DNA of 64,000 nt, taken from the NCBI GenBank assembly GCA_022825005.1, contig JAJDYU010000037.1:62001-126000 (forward strand), written 5' to 3'. The stretch's first letter is position 1; each line of letters opens with the position of its first letter. This DNA comes from Acidimicrobiia bacterium. Its GTDB lineage: Bacteria > Actinomycetota > Acidimicrobiia > Acidimicrobiales > Bin134. Below the pieces are notes generated by a model. That model was not told the origin of the DNA, did no database searches, and saw nothing but the letters and a program-made list of their open reading frames with translations. The position numbers and the translations under genes were made by a program. Positions 8,158 to 17,221 of the stretch are shown here, one piece after another.

Positions 8158-9003
8158 TCAGCCGTTGATGGACTTGGGCACACGCAAGCCGGCGGCGAAG
8201 CCGTCGAATTGGGGGGGCCGGCGTTCTTGATAGCTCATGACGCCTTCTTTCATGTCGGGATGCACCCCCATTTCCGATGTGTAGACCAAGGCCCGCATTC
8301 GAGCTTCCTCAGCGGTGTGTTCCCAATCGTCCAGGATTTGCCGTTTGATGTGGGCCATCGATGCCGGCGAGCAGCTACTAGCCATTTCCCGGGCGTAGGA
8401 GAACGCCCGGTCCACGAGTTCATGGGGTTTGACCACCCAGTTGACCAAGCCGAGTTTCTCGGCCTCATCGGCAAGAAAGACGCGGCCGCTCAACAGCAGG
8501 TCCATGGCCTTGGAGGTGCCGATCAGGCGGGGGAGCAACCACGAAAGGCCGTTTTCGGCGGGGAGACCGCGGCGCGCAAATGCGGTGGTGAACTTGGCCG
8601 TATTGGCCGCAAAAACCACATCGCAACATGCCATCTGGATGAATCCGATGCCTGCGCAGGCGCCGTTTATGGCCCCTACGATGGGCTTGGGGATTCGCAA
8701 AGCCGTGGTCATTGGCCACCGCCGCATAGCGCCACCGGACTTGTCGCCTTGTGCCGATTGGGAGAGGACTTGCATGTCCAGCCCCGGGCAGAAGCTCTTG
8801 CCGGCCCCGGTGACTACGATGACCCTGACAGCGGGATCGTTGGCGGCCGCGATCAGCGAACCGAAAAACGCAAACTCAAGATCCCAAGTCCAGGCGTTGT
8901 TGCGCTCGGGCCGATTGAATGTGAGCGAGAGTACCCCGTAGTCATCGAGATCTCGCAGGAGTTCATCGGAGGGGGGGTAGTTGGGTTTGGTTCGGCTGTC
9001 CAC
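8158..9003 (-). CDS. Enoyl-CoA hydratase/isomerase family protein
   Basis: Crotonase-fold protein of 281 residues starting at GTG 9003, 2 nt after the thiolase stop, so probably coupled to it. The oxyanion-hole strands are visible as GKSFCPGLDMQVL and NGACAGIGFIQ. The glutamate-bearing segment reads RRGLPAENG, retaining one of the two catalytic glutamates of hydratases. It probably hydrates a 2-enoyl-CoA for the thiolase encoded upstream. Precise chain specificity cannot be read. Confidence 0.88.
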   Translation of the reverse strand: MDSRTKPNYPPSDELLRDLDDYGVLSLTFNRPERNNAWTWDLEFAFFGSLIAAANDPAVRVIVVTGAGKSFCPGLDMQVLSQSAQGDKSGGAMRRWPMTTALRIPKPIVGAINGACAGIGFIQMACCDVVFAANTAKFTTAFARRGLPAENGLSWLLPRLIGTSKAMDLLLSGRVFLADEAEKLGLVNWVVKPHELVDRAFSYAREMASSCSPASMAHIKRQILDDWEHTAEEARMRALVYTSEMGVHPDMKEGVMSYQERRPPQFDGFAAGLRVPKSING

Positions 9004-9005
9004 GG

Positions 9006-10235
9006 TCAGATTCGTTCAATGATGGTGGCTGTGCCCATACCACCGCCCGTACACATTGTGACGAGGGCAGTAGAGAGGTCGCAGCGCTCGAGTTCGTCGA
9101 GCGCAGTCTGAATAAGCATGCCGCCTGTGGCGCCGATTGGGTGGCCCAGCGCGATCCCCCCACCGTTCACATTCACCTTTTCGGGATCGATGTCGAGGTC
9201 TCGCATGGTCTTGAGCGGAATAGCCGCAAAAGCCTCGTTGATCTCCCACAGGTCTATGTCCCCTACCGACATGCCAGCCCGCTCCAGACACTTTTGGGAG
9301 GCCGGACCCGGAGCGGTGAGCATGATCACCGGTTCGGCGCCGGCTACTGCGCTCATGACGATGCGGGCCCGGGGTTGGAGACCGTGGGACTTTGCATAGT
9401 CGGGATGGGCGAGGAGAACCGCGCTGGCGCCGTCGACGACCCCGGAGGAGTTTCCGGCGTGGTGGACGTGATCCACTCGCTCAACCTGGGCATAGGCGCG
9501 TCGACACATGTCGTCGAAGCTCTCGTCATAGCCCTCGAAGACGTGCTGGCCCATGGCCTCGAACGATGGCCTGAGCCCGGACATGCCATCAAGGGTGCTG
9601 CCGGGGCGGGGATGCTCGTCGTGGTCGAGCGCAACTGAGCCGTCAGGATTGACGATCGGCACCACGCTACGGTCGAATGCGCCTTGTTCGATGGCCACAG
9701 CGGCTCGCCGCTGACTCTCGACCGCGAATTCGTCAACATCAGTTCGGCTGAATCCTTCGAGAGTGGCGATCAGATCGGCCGAGATGCCTTGAGGGACCAG
9801 GGGAAACTTTTCTCGCAGGGCCACATTGCCCGAGGTGAAGTCAGGTGGGGCATCGTCGCTTTCCCAGCGCGACATCGACTCGACGCCACCGCCGACCACT
9901 AAGCGCTGATGTCCCGCTTGTATGCCCATGGCTGCGAATGTGACGGCCTGTTGGCCTGATCCGCAAAATCGATTGAGCGTGATGCCGGGCGCTTCCACGG
10001 GCCAGTCGGCGGCCAGCACCGCCATTCGCCCGATGCAAGCACCATGATCACCAGTTGATGCCCCATTTCCCACGATCACGTCGTCCACATCGTTGCGGTC
10101 GATCCCGTTGCGGTCGGCGAGGGAATTGAGCACTTGGGCCAACAGCTCTTGGGGGTGGACGTTGTGCAGGGAGCCGGTCGACTTGCCCCTTCCTCGAGGG
10201 GAGCGGGCTCCGTCGATGATCCAAGCGTCGGTCAT
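9006..10235 (-). CDS. Thiolase (acetyl-CoA C-acyltransferase)
   Basis: Thiolase of 409 residues. The nucleophilic cysteine is in [10 protein letters not shown] (about Cys91), the histidine in [15 protein letters not shown], and the second cysteine in MCTGGGMG near the C-terminus, so all three catalytic elements are intact. The start [15 protein letters not shown] at 10235 is chosen because an AAAGGA box lies upstream and homologues begin there; the frame is open a further 11 residues. It performs the last cleavage of beta-oxidation. It heads a minus-strand set with the hydratase and, after a gap, the racemase. Confidence 0.93.
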   Translation of the reverse strand: MTDAWIIDGARSPRGRGKSTGSLHNVHPQELLAQVLNSLADRNGIDRNDVDDVIVGNGASTGDHGACIGRMAVLAADWPVEAPGITLNRFCGSGQQAVTFAAMGIQAGHQRLVVGGGVESMSRWESDDAPPDFTSGNVALREKFPLVPQGISADLIATLEGFSRTDVDEFAVESQRRAAVAIEQGAFDRSVVPIVNPDGSVALDHDEHPRPGSTLDGMSGLRPSFEAMGQHVFEGYDESFDDMCRRAYAQVERVDHVHHAGNSSGVVDGASAVLLAHPDYAKSHGLQPRARIVMSAVAGAEPVIMLTAPGPASQKCLERAGMSVGDIDLWEINEAFAAIPLKTMRDLDIDPEKVNVNGGGIALGHPIGATGGMLIQTALDELERCDLSTALVTMCTGGGMGTATIIERI

Positions 10236-10378
10236 GGGGTGATTCCTTTCCAGTGAGCTGGTGGCCAACCTAGGACGGTGGCCGGTTCGGGGCTGTCGGC
10301 GATCCGTGGGGAGTCACGGGGATACTATCAACTTGTTGAACTATTTCGCAGTGGGCGCAGCCGGCTCCGGGAGGACAA
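10236..10378. promoter_or_regulatory. Divergent intergenic region with a small palindrome
   Basis: Spacer between the divergent thiolase and SDR genes. TCAAC-TT-GTTGA, a 5-bp inverted repeat, lies at 10328-10339 in an AT-rich patch (ACTATCAACTTGTTGAAC). GGGAGG lies about 7 nt before the SDR start. The palindrome is a plausible operator, but there are no matching copies nearby, so this is tentative. Confidence 0.35.
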
Positions 10379-11185
10379 ATGACGATCGCTAGCAACCGTG
10401 AATGCGAGGGGCGCGTCGCGATCGTCACCGGGGCCAGTCGCGGCATCGGGGCGGCGATAGCGGAACGGCTGGCAGAGGCCGGTGCCCGTGTCGCCTGTTC
10501 GGCCCGGACATTGACCCCGGTCGAAAAGTACCAGGGTTCGCTCACCGAGACGGTCGAACGCATAACCAGCGCCGGAGGAAAAGCGGTGGCCGTCCGAGCT
10601 GACCTCAACCTGGCCGAGGACCGAAGCAATTTGGTTTCGCAAACCGTCGAGCAACTCGGACCAGTAGACATTTTGGTCAACAACGGCGCCATCACCTACT
10701 ACATGCCGTTCACCGAGTTCACCGAGAAGCGTTGGCGGTTGATGTTCGAGGTGCAGGTTCGCGCCCCCTATGAGCTGGCCCAGTTCGTTGTGCCCGGCAT
10801 GATCGAGTGCGGCGAAGGCTGGATCCTCAATATTTCCAGTCGGGCCGGAATCCACTCGCAGGGTCCTCCATTCGACCCGGTTGAGAGGGAGTGGGGGTTT
10901 TCCGCCTACAGCATGGCCAAGGCCGCCCTTGACCGGTTCTCGACAACCCTGGCTTCGGAGCTCTACCCCGATGGGGTTCGGGTCAATTCGCTGGCACCGT
11001 GGGACAACGTGGCCACCAGCGGTGCCAGCACCCACGACCTGGTGAACAAATTCAACCTGGAGGACGTCTCGCTCATGGCCGAGGCCGCGTTGGCCCTGTG
11101 CGCAGGGCCGCTAAGCCTGACTGGCAATGTGGCCTATAGCCAGCCGCTGTTGGCCCAGCTTCAGCGACGCCCTCTCCAGCGTTAG
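10379..11185 (+). CDS. SDR family NAD(P)-dependent oxidoreductase
   Basis: Short-chain dehydrogenase of 268 residues. The cofactor loop is VTGASRGIG near residues 16-24 and the structural motif is NNGA (residue 101 region). The catalytic Tyr and Lys are in YSMAKAALD, with the serine strand LNISSRAG before it. A GGGAGG ribosome site precedes the ATG. It probably oxidises a hydroxyacyl-CoA or similar alcohol. It is followed at 47 nt by an enoyl-CoA hydratase on the same strand, so the two likely form an operon. Confidence 0.9.
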   Translation: MTIASNRECEGRVAIVTGASRGIGAAIAERLAEAGARVACSARTLTPVEKYQGSLTETVERITSAGGKAVAVRADLNLAEDRSNLVSQTVEQLGPVDILVNNGAITYYMPFTEFTEKRWRLMFEVQVRAPYELAQFVVPGMIECGEGWILNISSRAGIHSQGPPFDPVEREWGFSAYSMAKAALDRFSTTLASELYPDGVRVNSLAPWDNVATSGASTHDLVNKFNLEDVSLMAEAALALCAGPLSLTGNVAYSQPLLAQLQRRPLQR

Positions 11186-11232
11186 GCACGAATCCGATCA
11201 CTTTGCACCAAGAATGACAAGGAGCTTCCCTC

Positions 11233-12042
11233 ATGGAGAATGTCCACATTGAAATCGACGATCGGGTAGCAGTGGTCACCATAGACCGTCCCCCAGTCAA
11301 CGCCCTCGATGGACAGACGTTCAACGAAATAGCCGAGGCGATGGCTTTTCTCAGCGCGGGGAGGGAGGCATCGGCCATCGTCTTGAGAGCGCTTCCAAGT
11401 GCTCGGGTCTTCTGTGCTGGCGTGGACCTAAACGACTCGCCCCGGCGCTTTCGCCCCGACGGCCGCCCAGAAGATGGCGCTCCGCAGGGCGACGCTCGTG
11501 AGCAGGTGGACGCGGGACTGATGCCCCGCCGATGCTTTGAGTCGATCTATACCTGTGGGCCCCCGGTGATCGCCGCAGTCCACGGCATGGCGATCGGCGC
11601 GGGGGTGGCAATGGTTGCATCCTGTGACATGGTGGTGGCGACCACTGAGGCCTCATTCGCGCTTACCGAGATAAACGTGGGAGTTCTGGGGGGTGTTCGC
11701 CACGCCCAGCGTCTCTGCGGGCCTTTTCTGGCCAAGAGGATGTTTCTTACTGGGGAATTTGTGACAGCCGACGAGATCTACCGCCGCGGCGGCATCGAAG
11801 AGGTGGTTGAGCCCGACCAGCTAATGGACAAGGCGCTCAATTTGGCCCGCGTGATCGCATCGAAGAGCCCGATTGCGGTCCGCCTGGCCAAAGAGTCAGC
11901 TAATCGAGTGGAGGACAAGTCATTGGCTGAGGGGTACCGGACCGAGCAGGACTACACCCAGCGCATCAAGCGCCACGCAGATAGCGATGAGGCCAGACTG
12001 GCATTTGTCGAAAAGCGGTCGCCGGTATTTCGCTGGGAATGA
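11233..12042 (+). CDS. Enoyl-CoA hydratase/isomerase family protein
   Basis: Crotonase-fold protein of 269 residues. It has the strand VAVVTIDRPPVNALD, the oxyanion-hole segment ARVFCAGVDLND and HGMAIGAGVAMVASCD. At the active-site helix it reads TEINVGVLGGVRH, keeping the first but not the second canonical hydratase glutamate. It may therefore be an isomerase, hydrolase or thioesterase-like crotonase. AAGGAG precedes the ATG. It follows an SDR gene on the same strand and converges on an acyl-CoA dehydrogenase. Confidence 0.87.
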   Translation: MENVHIEIDDRVAVVTIDRPPVNALDGQTFNEIAEAMAFLSAGREASAIVLRALPSARVFCAGVDLNDSPRRFRPDGRPEDGAPQGDAREQVDAGLMPRRCFESIYTCGPPVIAAVHGMAIGAGVAMVASCDMVVATTEASFALTEINVGVLGGVRHAQRLCGPFLAKRMFLTGEFVTADEIYRRGGIEEVVEPDQLMDKALNLARVIASKSPIAVRLAKESANRVEDKSLAEGYRTEQDYTQRIKRHADSDEARLAFVEKRSPVFRWE

Positions 12043-12047
12043 GCAGT

Positions 12048-12078
12048 TGACCGGTCGCCATGTTCACTCCGACGGTCA
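12048..12078. terminator. Candidate bidirectional hairpin between convergent genes
   Basis: TGACCGGTCG and CGACGGTCA form an inverted repeat with one bulged base and a loop of about 12 nt in the 42-nt gap between a convergent hydratase and dehydrogenase. There is no U-tract on either side, so any terminator would be atypical. Confidence 0.3.
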
Positions 12079-12084
12079 GCATTC

Positions 12085-13308
12085 TCAGGTGGGACGGGGT
12101 TCGCGGGGCAGCCCGAGGATTCTCTCAGCAATGATGTTACGTTGGATTTCGCTAGTACCGGCATAGACGGTGCCGCTTTGTGCGTTCATGACCAATACGT
12201 CGATCCAAGAGTTGGTGGAGTTGGCTGCTCCCGGCTCGTCGGTGCGGAATTGCTTGAATGGCCGACGGCCTTCTCGGACCATCGCTCGGGCACCGAGGAT
12301 CTCGATGGCCAAATCGGCCACCACCTTGTGATACTCACTCCAATACAGCTTGGAGATAGATGCCTCAGGTCCGATCTCAGCTCCTTTTACAACCTGGGTG
12401 AGAATTCGATATCCCAGAAAGCGCATGATCTCGACTTTGGAGTAGCACCAGGCGAGGCGGTCGCGGATTACCGGGTCTTCTGACCGCCCGGCGTCATGAG
12501 CCATTTGGACCACTCGGTCGAGTTCGGCACTGAAGAAAATTGGATTGGTTGCTGCCTCCTCGCCCCGCTCGAGCCCTAGCAGGCTGTTGGCCACCTTCCA
12601 GCCCTGGTCGATGGGCCCTACCGTATTGGCCACCGGCACTCGGGCTTCGGTGTAGAACACCTGGCAAAACTCGCTGTCGCCGACGCTGGTGGGGACCGGC
12701 TGGATTTCGATACCGGGATTCGGCAGCTCGCAGAGTATGAATGAGATTCCGTGGTGATTGGGGGCATCGGTATTGGTGCGGGCCAGGGTGAAAATGCCAG
12801 TGCCGTCCAATGCCCGCGACGTCCATATCTTTTGGCCGTTGAGCACCCATTGGTCGCCGTCTTGCACGGCGCGAAGACTCAGGCTTGCCAGATCGGAGCC
12901 GGCACCGGGCTCGCTGTAGCCCTGCACCCAGGTGGCGTCGCCCGACACGATTCCGGGAATGAAGGCGCGCTTCTGCTCTTCGGTCCCCCACATTAACAAT
13001 GTGTTGCCCAGCATCTTGACGCTGGTGGTGTCGGCATTCCGGTAGACCGGCACCCCCGCTCGGGCAAACTCCTCGGCCAGCACCACTTGGTGAATCCTGC
13101 TCAGTCCTCGGCCACCGTACTCCTCAGGCCAGGTGATTCCGATCAGCCGATGATGGGCGAGAGTACGACGCCACTCGTCGACAAATGCCTTGGCCTCGGC
13201 TTGGTCGAGCGTGCCTAGTCCCCGCCAGTCTTCGGGCAAGTGCTGGCTCAGGAACTCTCGAATCTCGGCTCGGAATTCCTCTGCTTCGGGGGGAAGAGAA
13301 AGGTCCAC
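12085..13308 (-). CDS. Acyl-CoA dehydrogenase
   Basis: Full-length FadE-type flavoenzyme of 407 residues starting at GTG 13308. Domain landmarks are WPEEYGGRGLS in the N-terminal helical domain, QGYSEPGAGSDLASL and NGQKIWTSRA in the beta domain, and YAGTSEIQRNIIAERILGLPR at the C-terminus, which binds FAD. It starts 2 nt after the stop of an SDR gene that itself overlaps another SDR. The three form a coupled minus-strand operon (14222-15106, 13311-14225, 12085-13308). It introduces the 2,3-double bond of an acyl-CoA; the substrate is not known. Confidence 0.92.
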   Translation of the reverse strand: MDLSLPPEAEEFRAEIREFLSQHLPEDWRGLGTLDQAEAKAFVDEWRRTLAHHRLIGITWPEEYGGRGLSRIHQVVLAEEFARAGVPVYRNADTTSVKMLGNTLLMWGTEEQKRAFIPGIVSGDATWVQGYSEPGAGSDLASLSLRAVQDGDQWVLNGQKIWTSRALDGTGIFTLARTNTDAPNHHGISFILCELPNPGIEIQPVPTSVGDSEFCQVFYTEARVPVANTVGPIDQGWKVANSLLGLERGEEAATNPIFFSAELDRVVQMAHDAGRSEDPVIRDRLAWCYSKVEIMRFLGYRILTQVVKGAEIGPEASISKLYWSEYHKVVADLAIEILGARAMVREGRRPFKQFRTDEPGAANSTNSWIDVLVMNAQSGTVYAGTSEIQRNIIAERILGLPREPRPT

Positions 13309-13310
13309 AG

Positions 13311-14225
13311 CTACTTCTTGCCTCGGATCAAGCGATGGTGTAGTGCGCGTCCTTCTTCGGCCCCTGTTCGGTATTCGACGCCCACGTCTTGGTCGACCAG
13401 CAACTCCGATTCATGGTCTCTCACGTCCTCCGGGGTGAGATGTTCGCGGTCAAACCCCTCGGTGACTCTCAGCGCGAAGCGGGCAACCCGGCCTCCGGCG
13501 GTGCTCAACACCTGTCCCGTCAGGGTGCAGTCCTGGTGGGCCAACCATGCCATTGTTGCTGCGACGTGCCCAACGTCGAGGCGCCGCGACCAGTCGTCGC
13601 CTTCCCCGGTGCGCCATGACTCGGGCGCCACCGTCGACTGCGCCGACATAGTGGTGTAGGCAAGGGGAGCGATTGCATTGACACCGATTCCATGCTCGGC
13701 CCCTTCTAGAGCGAGAACCCGAGTGAGTCCCCATACGCCTGCCTTCGCTGTGGCATAGGCGCTCGACTTCGGCGTGCCTAGCAATCCGGAATTGGATGTC
13801 GTGCAAACAATGCGGCCGCCGCCCCGGTCGATGAGATGGGGCCACGCGGCATGGGTGACCAGAAAGGTGCCTCGCAAGTTGACCGCAATGACGGCATCCC
13901 AGAGATCAGCGGTGAACTCCTCGAAGGGCATTGAGCGGAGCATTCCGGCGTTGTTCACCACGATGTCTAGGCACCCGAATTCACCCAACGCGGCATAGAT
14001 CAGCGAAAAAGCGCCTTGCTCGGTAGAAATGTCCCCGGCATGGTCCACGGCGGTGCCGCCCGACCGGTTGATTTCTTCAACCGTCGATCGTGCCGCGGCA
14101 GCGTCCAAGTCGTTGACTACCACCGCAGCGCCGCGCTGGGCCAAGAGACGGGAGTGGGCCGCGCCGATGCCGGTCCCTCCGCCGGTGACTACCGCAACCT
14201 GGCCTTCGAATCGGAGCAGAGTCAC
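13311..14225 (-). CDS. SDR family oxidoreductase
   Basis: Short-chain dehydrogenase of 304 residues starting at GTG 14225, within the GTGA overlap of the upstream SDR gene. The cofactor motif is VTGGGTGIG, followed by NNAG and the active-site YATAKAGVWG. The C-terminal 50 residues after the Rossmann core (from about DVRDHESELL) are longer than the family minimum and resemble the tails of actinobacterial ketoacyl-CoA or 3-hydroxyacyl-CoA dehydrogenases. It is translationally coupled on both sides, between another SDR and an acyl-CoA dehydrogenase. Confidence 0.88.
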   Translation of the reverse strand: MTLLRFEGQVAVVTGGGTGIGAAHSRLLAQRGAAVVVNDLDAAAARSTVEEINRSGGTAVDHAGDISTEQGAFSLIYAALGEFGCLDIVVNNAGMLRSMPFEEFTADLWDAVIAVNLRGTFLVTHAAWPHLIDRGGGRIVCTTSNSGLLGTPKSSAYATAKAGVWGLTRVLALEGAEHGIGVNAIAPLAYTTMSAQSTVAPESWRTGEGDDWSRRLDVGHVAATMAWLAHQDCTLTGQVLSTAGGRVARFALRVTEGFDREHLTPEDVRDHESELLVDQDVGVEYRTGAEEGRALHHRLIRGKK

Positions 14226-15106
14226 GGGCCAAGCCATCCGCGCACTCCGAGTTCGGGATGGAGCACGTCTTGGTCCCACAGGATCTGACCGGTGGTTTCT
14301 GACGCGTCGGCCAGCAATACCCGGATAGTGGCCTCAGCGAAGTCTTCAGGGCTGGCCCAGTCGGTGTTGTTCGGCATGGCGTACTGGTTGCCGGGGGTGA
14401 TGATGGCCGCCGACGGCAACAGCGCATTAACCGGGATTCCATGGGGCTGCATTTCAACCGCAATGCACTGAGTGAGGTGGTGCAGCGCCGCCTTGTTGCC
14501 CCCGTAGGCGATTGGTCCAGGATTTCCGGTCGATTCGTATGGGCCAGGCCCGGGCATCAATCCCGCGGCCGAGCTGATGTTGACGATCGCTCCTTGGCTG
14601 CATTCGATCATGTCTGGGAGCGCGAGCTGCATCAGTCGGTAGCTAGCGAAGAGCCCGACAGCCAGATGCCGCTGCAAGCCGCTCAGGGGGAAGGTCAGGA
14701 CCGAGCCAAATGGAGCGGTAGGTTTCGTCGTGTTGGGTCGGGGCCCAGACTTGGATCTCGGCTCGCCGTTGCGGGGCGGGCGGCCAGGGACTGTGAGAGC
14801 GGCATTGTTGACCAGGAGGTCGATCGGTCCCAACGCCTGTTTGGCCGCCTCGAACGCAGATTCGACCTGTTCGAGCTCCGAGAGGTCGGCGGCAACGGCC
14901 ACGGCTCGACCGCCTTTTGCCTCAATTTCGTGGACTGTTTCGTGAATGGTGCCCGGCAAGCGCTCATGCCACTGCGATTCGCTGCGGGCCACCACGGCCA
15001 CCGCGGCACCCTCGGCCGCGATAGCCACGGCGATGGCCTTGCCGAGGCCCCGGCTGGCACCGGTCACAAGTGCCGCTCGCTCGTGCAGGCGTCCTGGCTT
15101 GCTCAT
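14222..15106 (-). CDS. SDR family oxidoreductase with an internal insertion
   Basis: Protein of 294 residues with VTGASRGLGKAIA at the N-terminus, NNAALT, and active-site YGGNKAALHH. Start ATG 15106 has AAGGAG at normal spacing; an upstream in-frame start is less likely. Between the NNA motif and the helix before the serine strand there is an extra proline/arginine-rich stretch of roughly 20 residues (around PRNGEPRSKSGPRPNTTKP) absent from ordinary SDRs. It is the first gene of the coupled SDR-SDR-acyl-CoA dehydrogenase operon. Confidence 0.87.
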   Translation of the reverse strand: MSKPGRLHERAALVTGASRGLGKAIAVAIAAEGAAVAVVARSESQWHERLPGTIHETVHEIEAKGGRAVAVAADLSELEQVESAFEAAKQALGPIDLLVNNAALTVPGRPPRNGEPRSKSGPRPNTTKPTAPFGSVLTFPLSGLQRHLAVGLFASYRLMQLALPDMIECSQGAIVNISSAAGLMPGPGPYESTGNPGPIAYGGNKAALHHLTQCIAVEMQPHGIPVNALLPSAAIITPGNQYAMPNNTDWASPEDFAEATIRVLLADASETTGQILWDQDVLHPELGVRGWLGP

Positions 15107-15326
15107 GTTCGATCTCCTTGGGCCCACGGCACCTTCGAGTTCGCCACGGCCTTGCCCAATTCGGACAGTACCTCAAGGGTTGAGCCCGACGCGAAAGGAC
15201 ATGCACACTACTATTGTCCGCGCAACTGCAAGTGGCACGGACCATCACCTCTGCCAGACCGGCGGGGACTGCGGCTTGCTGTCCACCATGGTGGTCCGCA
15301 CAGACTTGAGTCAGGAGGAACCAGAC

Positions 15327-16316
15327 ATGGGGGTAGCCAAAAGGGATCTGGCCATCGACGTGCGAAGCGGGCTCCCGGAAGGGCACCGCGACGAGGGCGA
15401 CCTGACCGTGACCGCGGTGTTCGATGCCGAGGCGGTCTCGGCTGATCCAGTGGTGATCCTGGCCACGCCGGGCGGAACCTACCATCGCCGATACTGGGAT
15501 CTTCAGCCCCCCGGCCGCACGGGCTACAGCAAAGCCGAGTACCTCGCAGAGAGGGGAGTGGTCTTCATGGCCATGGACTACTTCGGAGGTGGCGACAGCT
15601 CTCGGCCGGCCGACGGCGACTTCATCGGGCTTGAAGTGCAGGCCGACGCGGCCCACACGGCATACCTCGCGATGAGAAATGGCCTCGAAGCCGGCACATT
15701 GCTGGAAGAGCTGCCCGCGCTGGTAAACCCCACATATGTTGGCATCGGGCAATCCCTGGGCGGTTTCATCACCATGATCCAGCAGGGCAAGTACGCCGAC
15801 TATCCGGCAGTTGGGATCTTCGGCGCATCACCGCTGGTCATTGCCAACATTCGCGATCAACCGGATTGGGATTCTATGTCAGCCCAAGAACGGCGCGAGT
15901 GGATTCTTGAAGCCAATGCCAAGACCTCGGGGGTCGACGAACTGCCGATGTACAGCGGCGCTCCGCGGGAGAATTTCCTGGGAATCTTCCATGTCCTTGA
16001 TGTGCCCGATGACTTGTTCAACTACGACAAGGAACATTGCGCTACGCTCATACCCCGCTATTCGGGCGTCGATGGAATGACCCCGGGGCTGGCCCAGCCC
16101 TTCGCCGACCAGATCGACGTGCCCGTCTTTCTGGCCTTTGGCGAGATCGACGTTTCGGCAGATCCCCGAGGCGAGCCCGCCGCATACCCGGCATCGCCCG
16201 ACATCACCACGGTTGTCGTCCCGAACATGGCCCACATGCACAATTTTGCCGATACCCGAGTCCAGCTCTGGGACCGGTTCCTCATGTGGCTCCCGATTTT
16301 GCAGTCGAGCAACTAG
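15327..16316 (+). CDS. Alpha/beta hydrolase
   Basis: Hydrolase of 329 residues. The start at ATG 15327 is fixed by a strong AGGAGG at 15313-15318, although the frame is open further upstream. The oxyanion segment is LATPGGTYHRRYWD, the nucleophile elbow GIGQSLGGF carries the serine near residue 140, and the late histidine is probably in VPNMAHMHNF with an acid in FGEIDVS. No signal peptide is present. It probably cleaves an ester or thioester in the catabolic pathway. Its stop overlaps the stop of a convergent dehydrogenase in CTAG. Confidence 0.82.
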   Translation: MGVAKRDLAIDVRSGLPEGHRDEGDLTVTAVFDAEAVSADPVVILATPGGTYHRRYWDLQPPGRTGYSKAEYLAERGVVFMAMDYFGGGDSSRPADGDFIGLEVQADAAHTAYLAMRNGLEAGTLLEELPALVNPTYVGIGQSLGGFITMIQQGKYADYPAVGIFGASPLVIANIRDQPDWDSMSAQERREWILEANAKTSGVDELPMYSGAPRENFLGIFHVLDVPDDLFNYDKEHCATLIPRYSGVDGMTPGLAQPFADQIDVPVFLAFGEIDVSADPRGEPAAYPASPDITTVVVPNMAHMHNFADTRVQLWDRFLMWLPILQSSN

Positions 16317-17221
16317 TAGAGTTGCGGCGCGCGAGGGAGGGATCGCTGCTGGATTATTCGCTGTCCGATCTCTCGGGCGAGTGCTTCGTGGCCACCGAGC
16401 AGAAGGTCGAGAAGAAACCCTCGGCGAACCCAGTTCTGAAAGCCGTGCTCCGCAGTGAACGCGATTCCACCGTGTACTTGGAAGCAGTGGACAGAGGCCA
16501 ACTCCTGGGCCCGGCCCGCAAGGCACTTGGCCGCCATCGCCAAGATCTCTCCGTCGGGGGTGTCGGCGTGCTCCCAGGAGGTGCGGGTCCCGGCCCGGGC
16601 TGCGGTGATAGCCACCTTCACATCGGCGAGCCGGTGTTTGACTGTCTGAAACGAACCGATGGCTCTGCCGTATTGGTGGCGTTCTGACACGTAGGCGAGC
16701 GTGTCGTCCAGCATCTGCTCGCTGGCGCCCACCAGCTGCGATGCCAGCCCCCGGCGTCCGGCGGCAATGGCCCGGGCTGCGCCCCCTGCGTCACCGATGA
16801 TGGAGGGATTGGGATCGGAGATCGTCGCCTCCTTCATTTGAAGTGCGGGATCAAGTCCCCCGGCGGGTTGAAGCTCGACCGCTGCGCCGTCGACTGTGGA
16901 AACTCCATCCTCGCTGATGCAGACGAATCGATTCGCCTGTTCGGCAGACGCGGTGGCCAGGCCGTCCACGATTACGGCTGTTTCCGAGTCGGCACAGATA
17001 CCGGCACCCCAAAGCATGGCCAGGTCGAGCGCTGGTGCGGCTGATCGGGCCGCGCCGGCCTGCTCGCATAGCGCGGTGACGGCGGCAGCGGGATCGGTTT
17101 CGACAAGCTCGTTCCACCCCTCGGCGATCAACGAGGCCAAAACCACCGCCGGTTCGCTCGAATCGATGGTGTGGCGAAGCGATGAGCGAACGAGTTCAAG
17201 CTCGCTTGGGTCGAAGCTCAT
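16313..17221 (-). CDS. Short acyl-CoA dehydrogenase subunit
   Basis: Dehydrogenase-family protein of only 302 residues, about 80 short of a normal FadE. It lacks the usual substrate and FAD loops of the N-terminal and beta domains but keeps the C-terminal helical part (ERHQYGRAIGSFQTVKHR, QVHGGIAFTAEHG). Its ATG overlaps the stop of the long dehydrogenase at 17221 in TGATG, giving strict coupling. Actinobacterial sterol side-chain dehydrogenases such as FadE28-FadE29 are alpha2-beta2 enzymes of one such short and one long subunit, so this is best read as the non-catalytic partner of the next gene. Confidence 0.85.
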   Translation of the reverse strand: MSFDPSELELVRSSLRHTIDSSEPAVVLASLIAEGWNELVETDPAAAVTALCEQAGAARSAAPALDLAMLWGAGICADSETAVIVDGLATASAEQANRFVCISEDGVSTVDGAAVELQPAGGLDPALQMKEATISDPNPSIIGDAGGAARAIAAGRRGLASQLVGASEQMLDDTLAYVSERHQYGRAIGSFQTVKHRLADVKVAITAARAGTRTSWEHADTPDGEILAMAAKCLAGRAQELASVHCFQVHGGIAFTAEHGFQNWVRRGFLLDLLLGGHEALAREIGQRIIQQRSLPRAPQLY

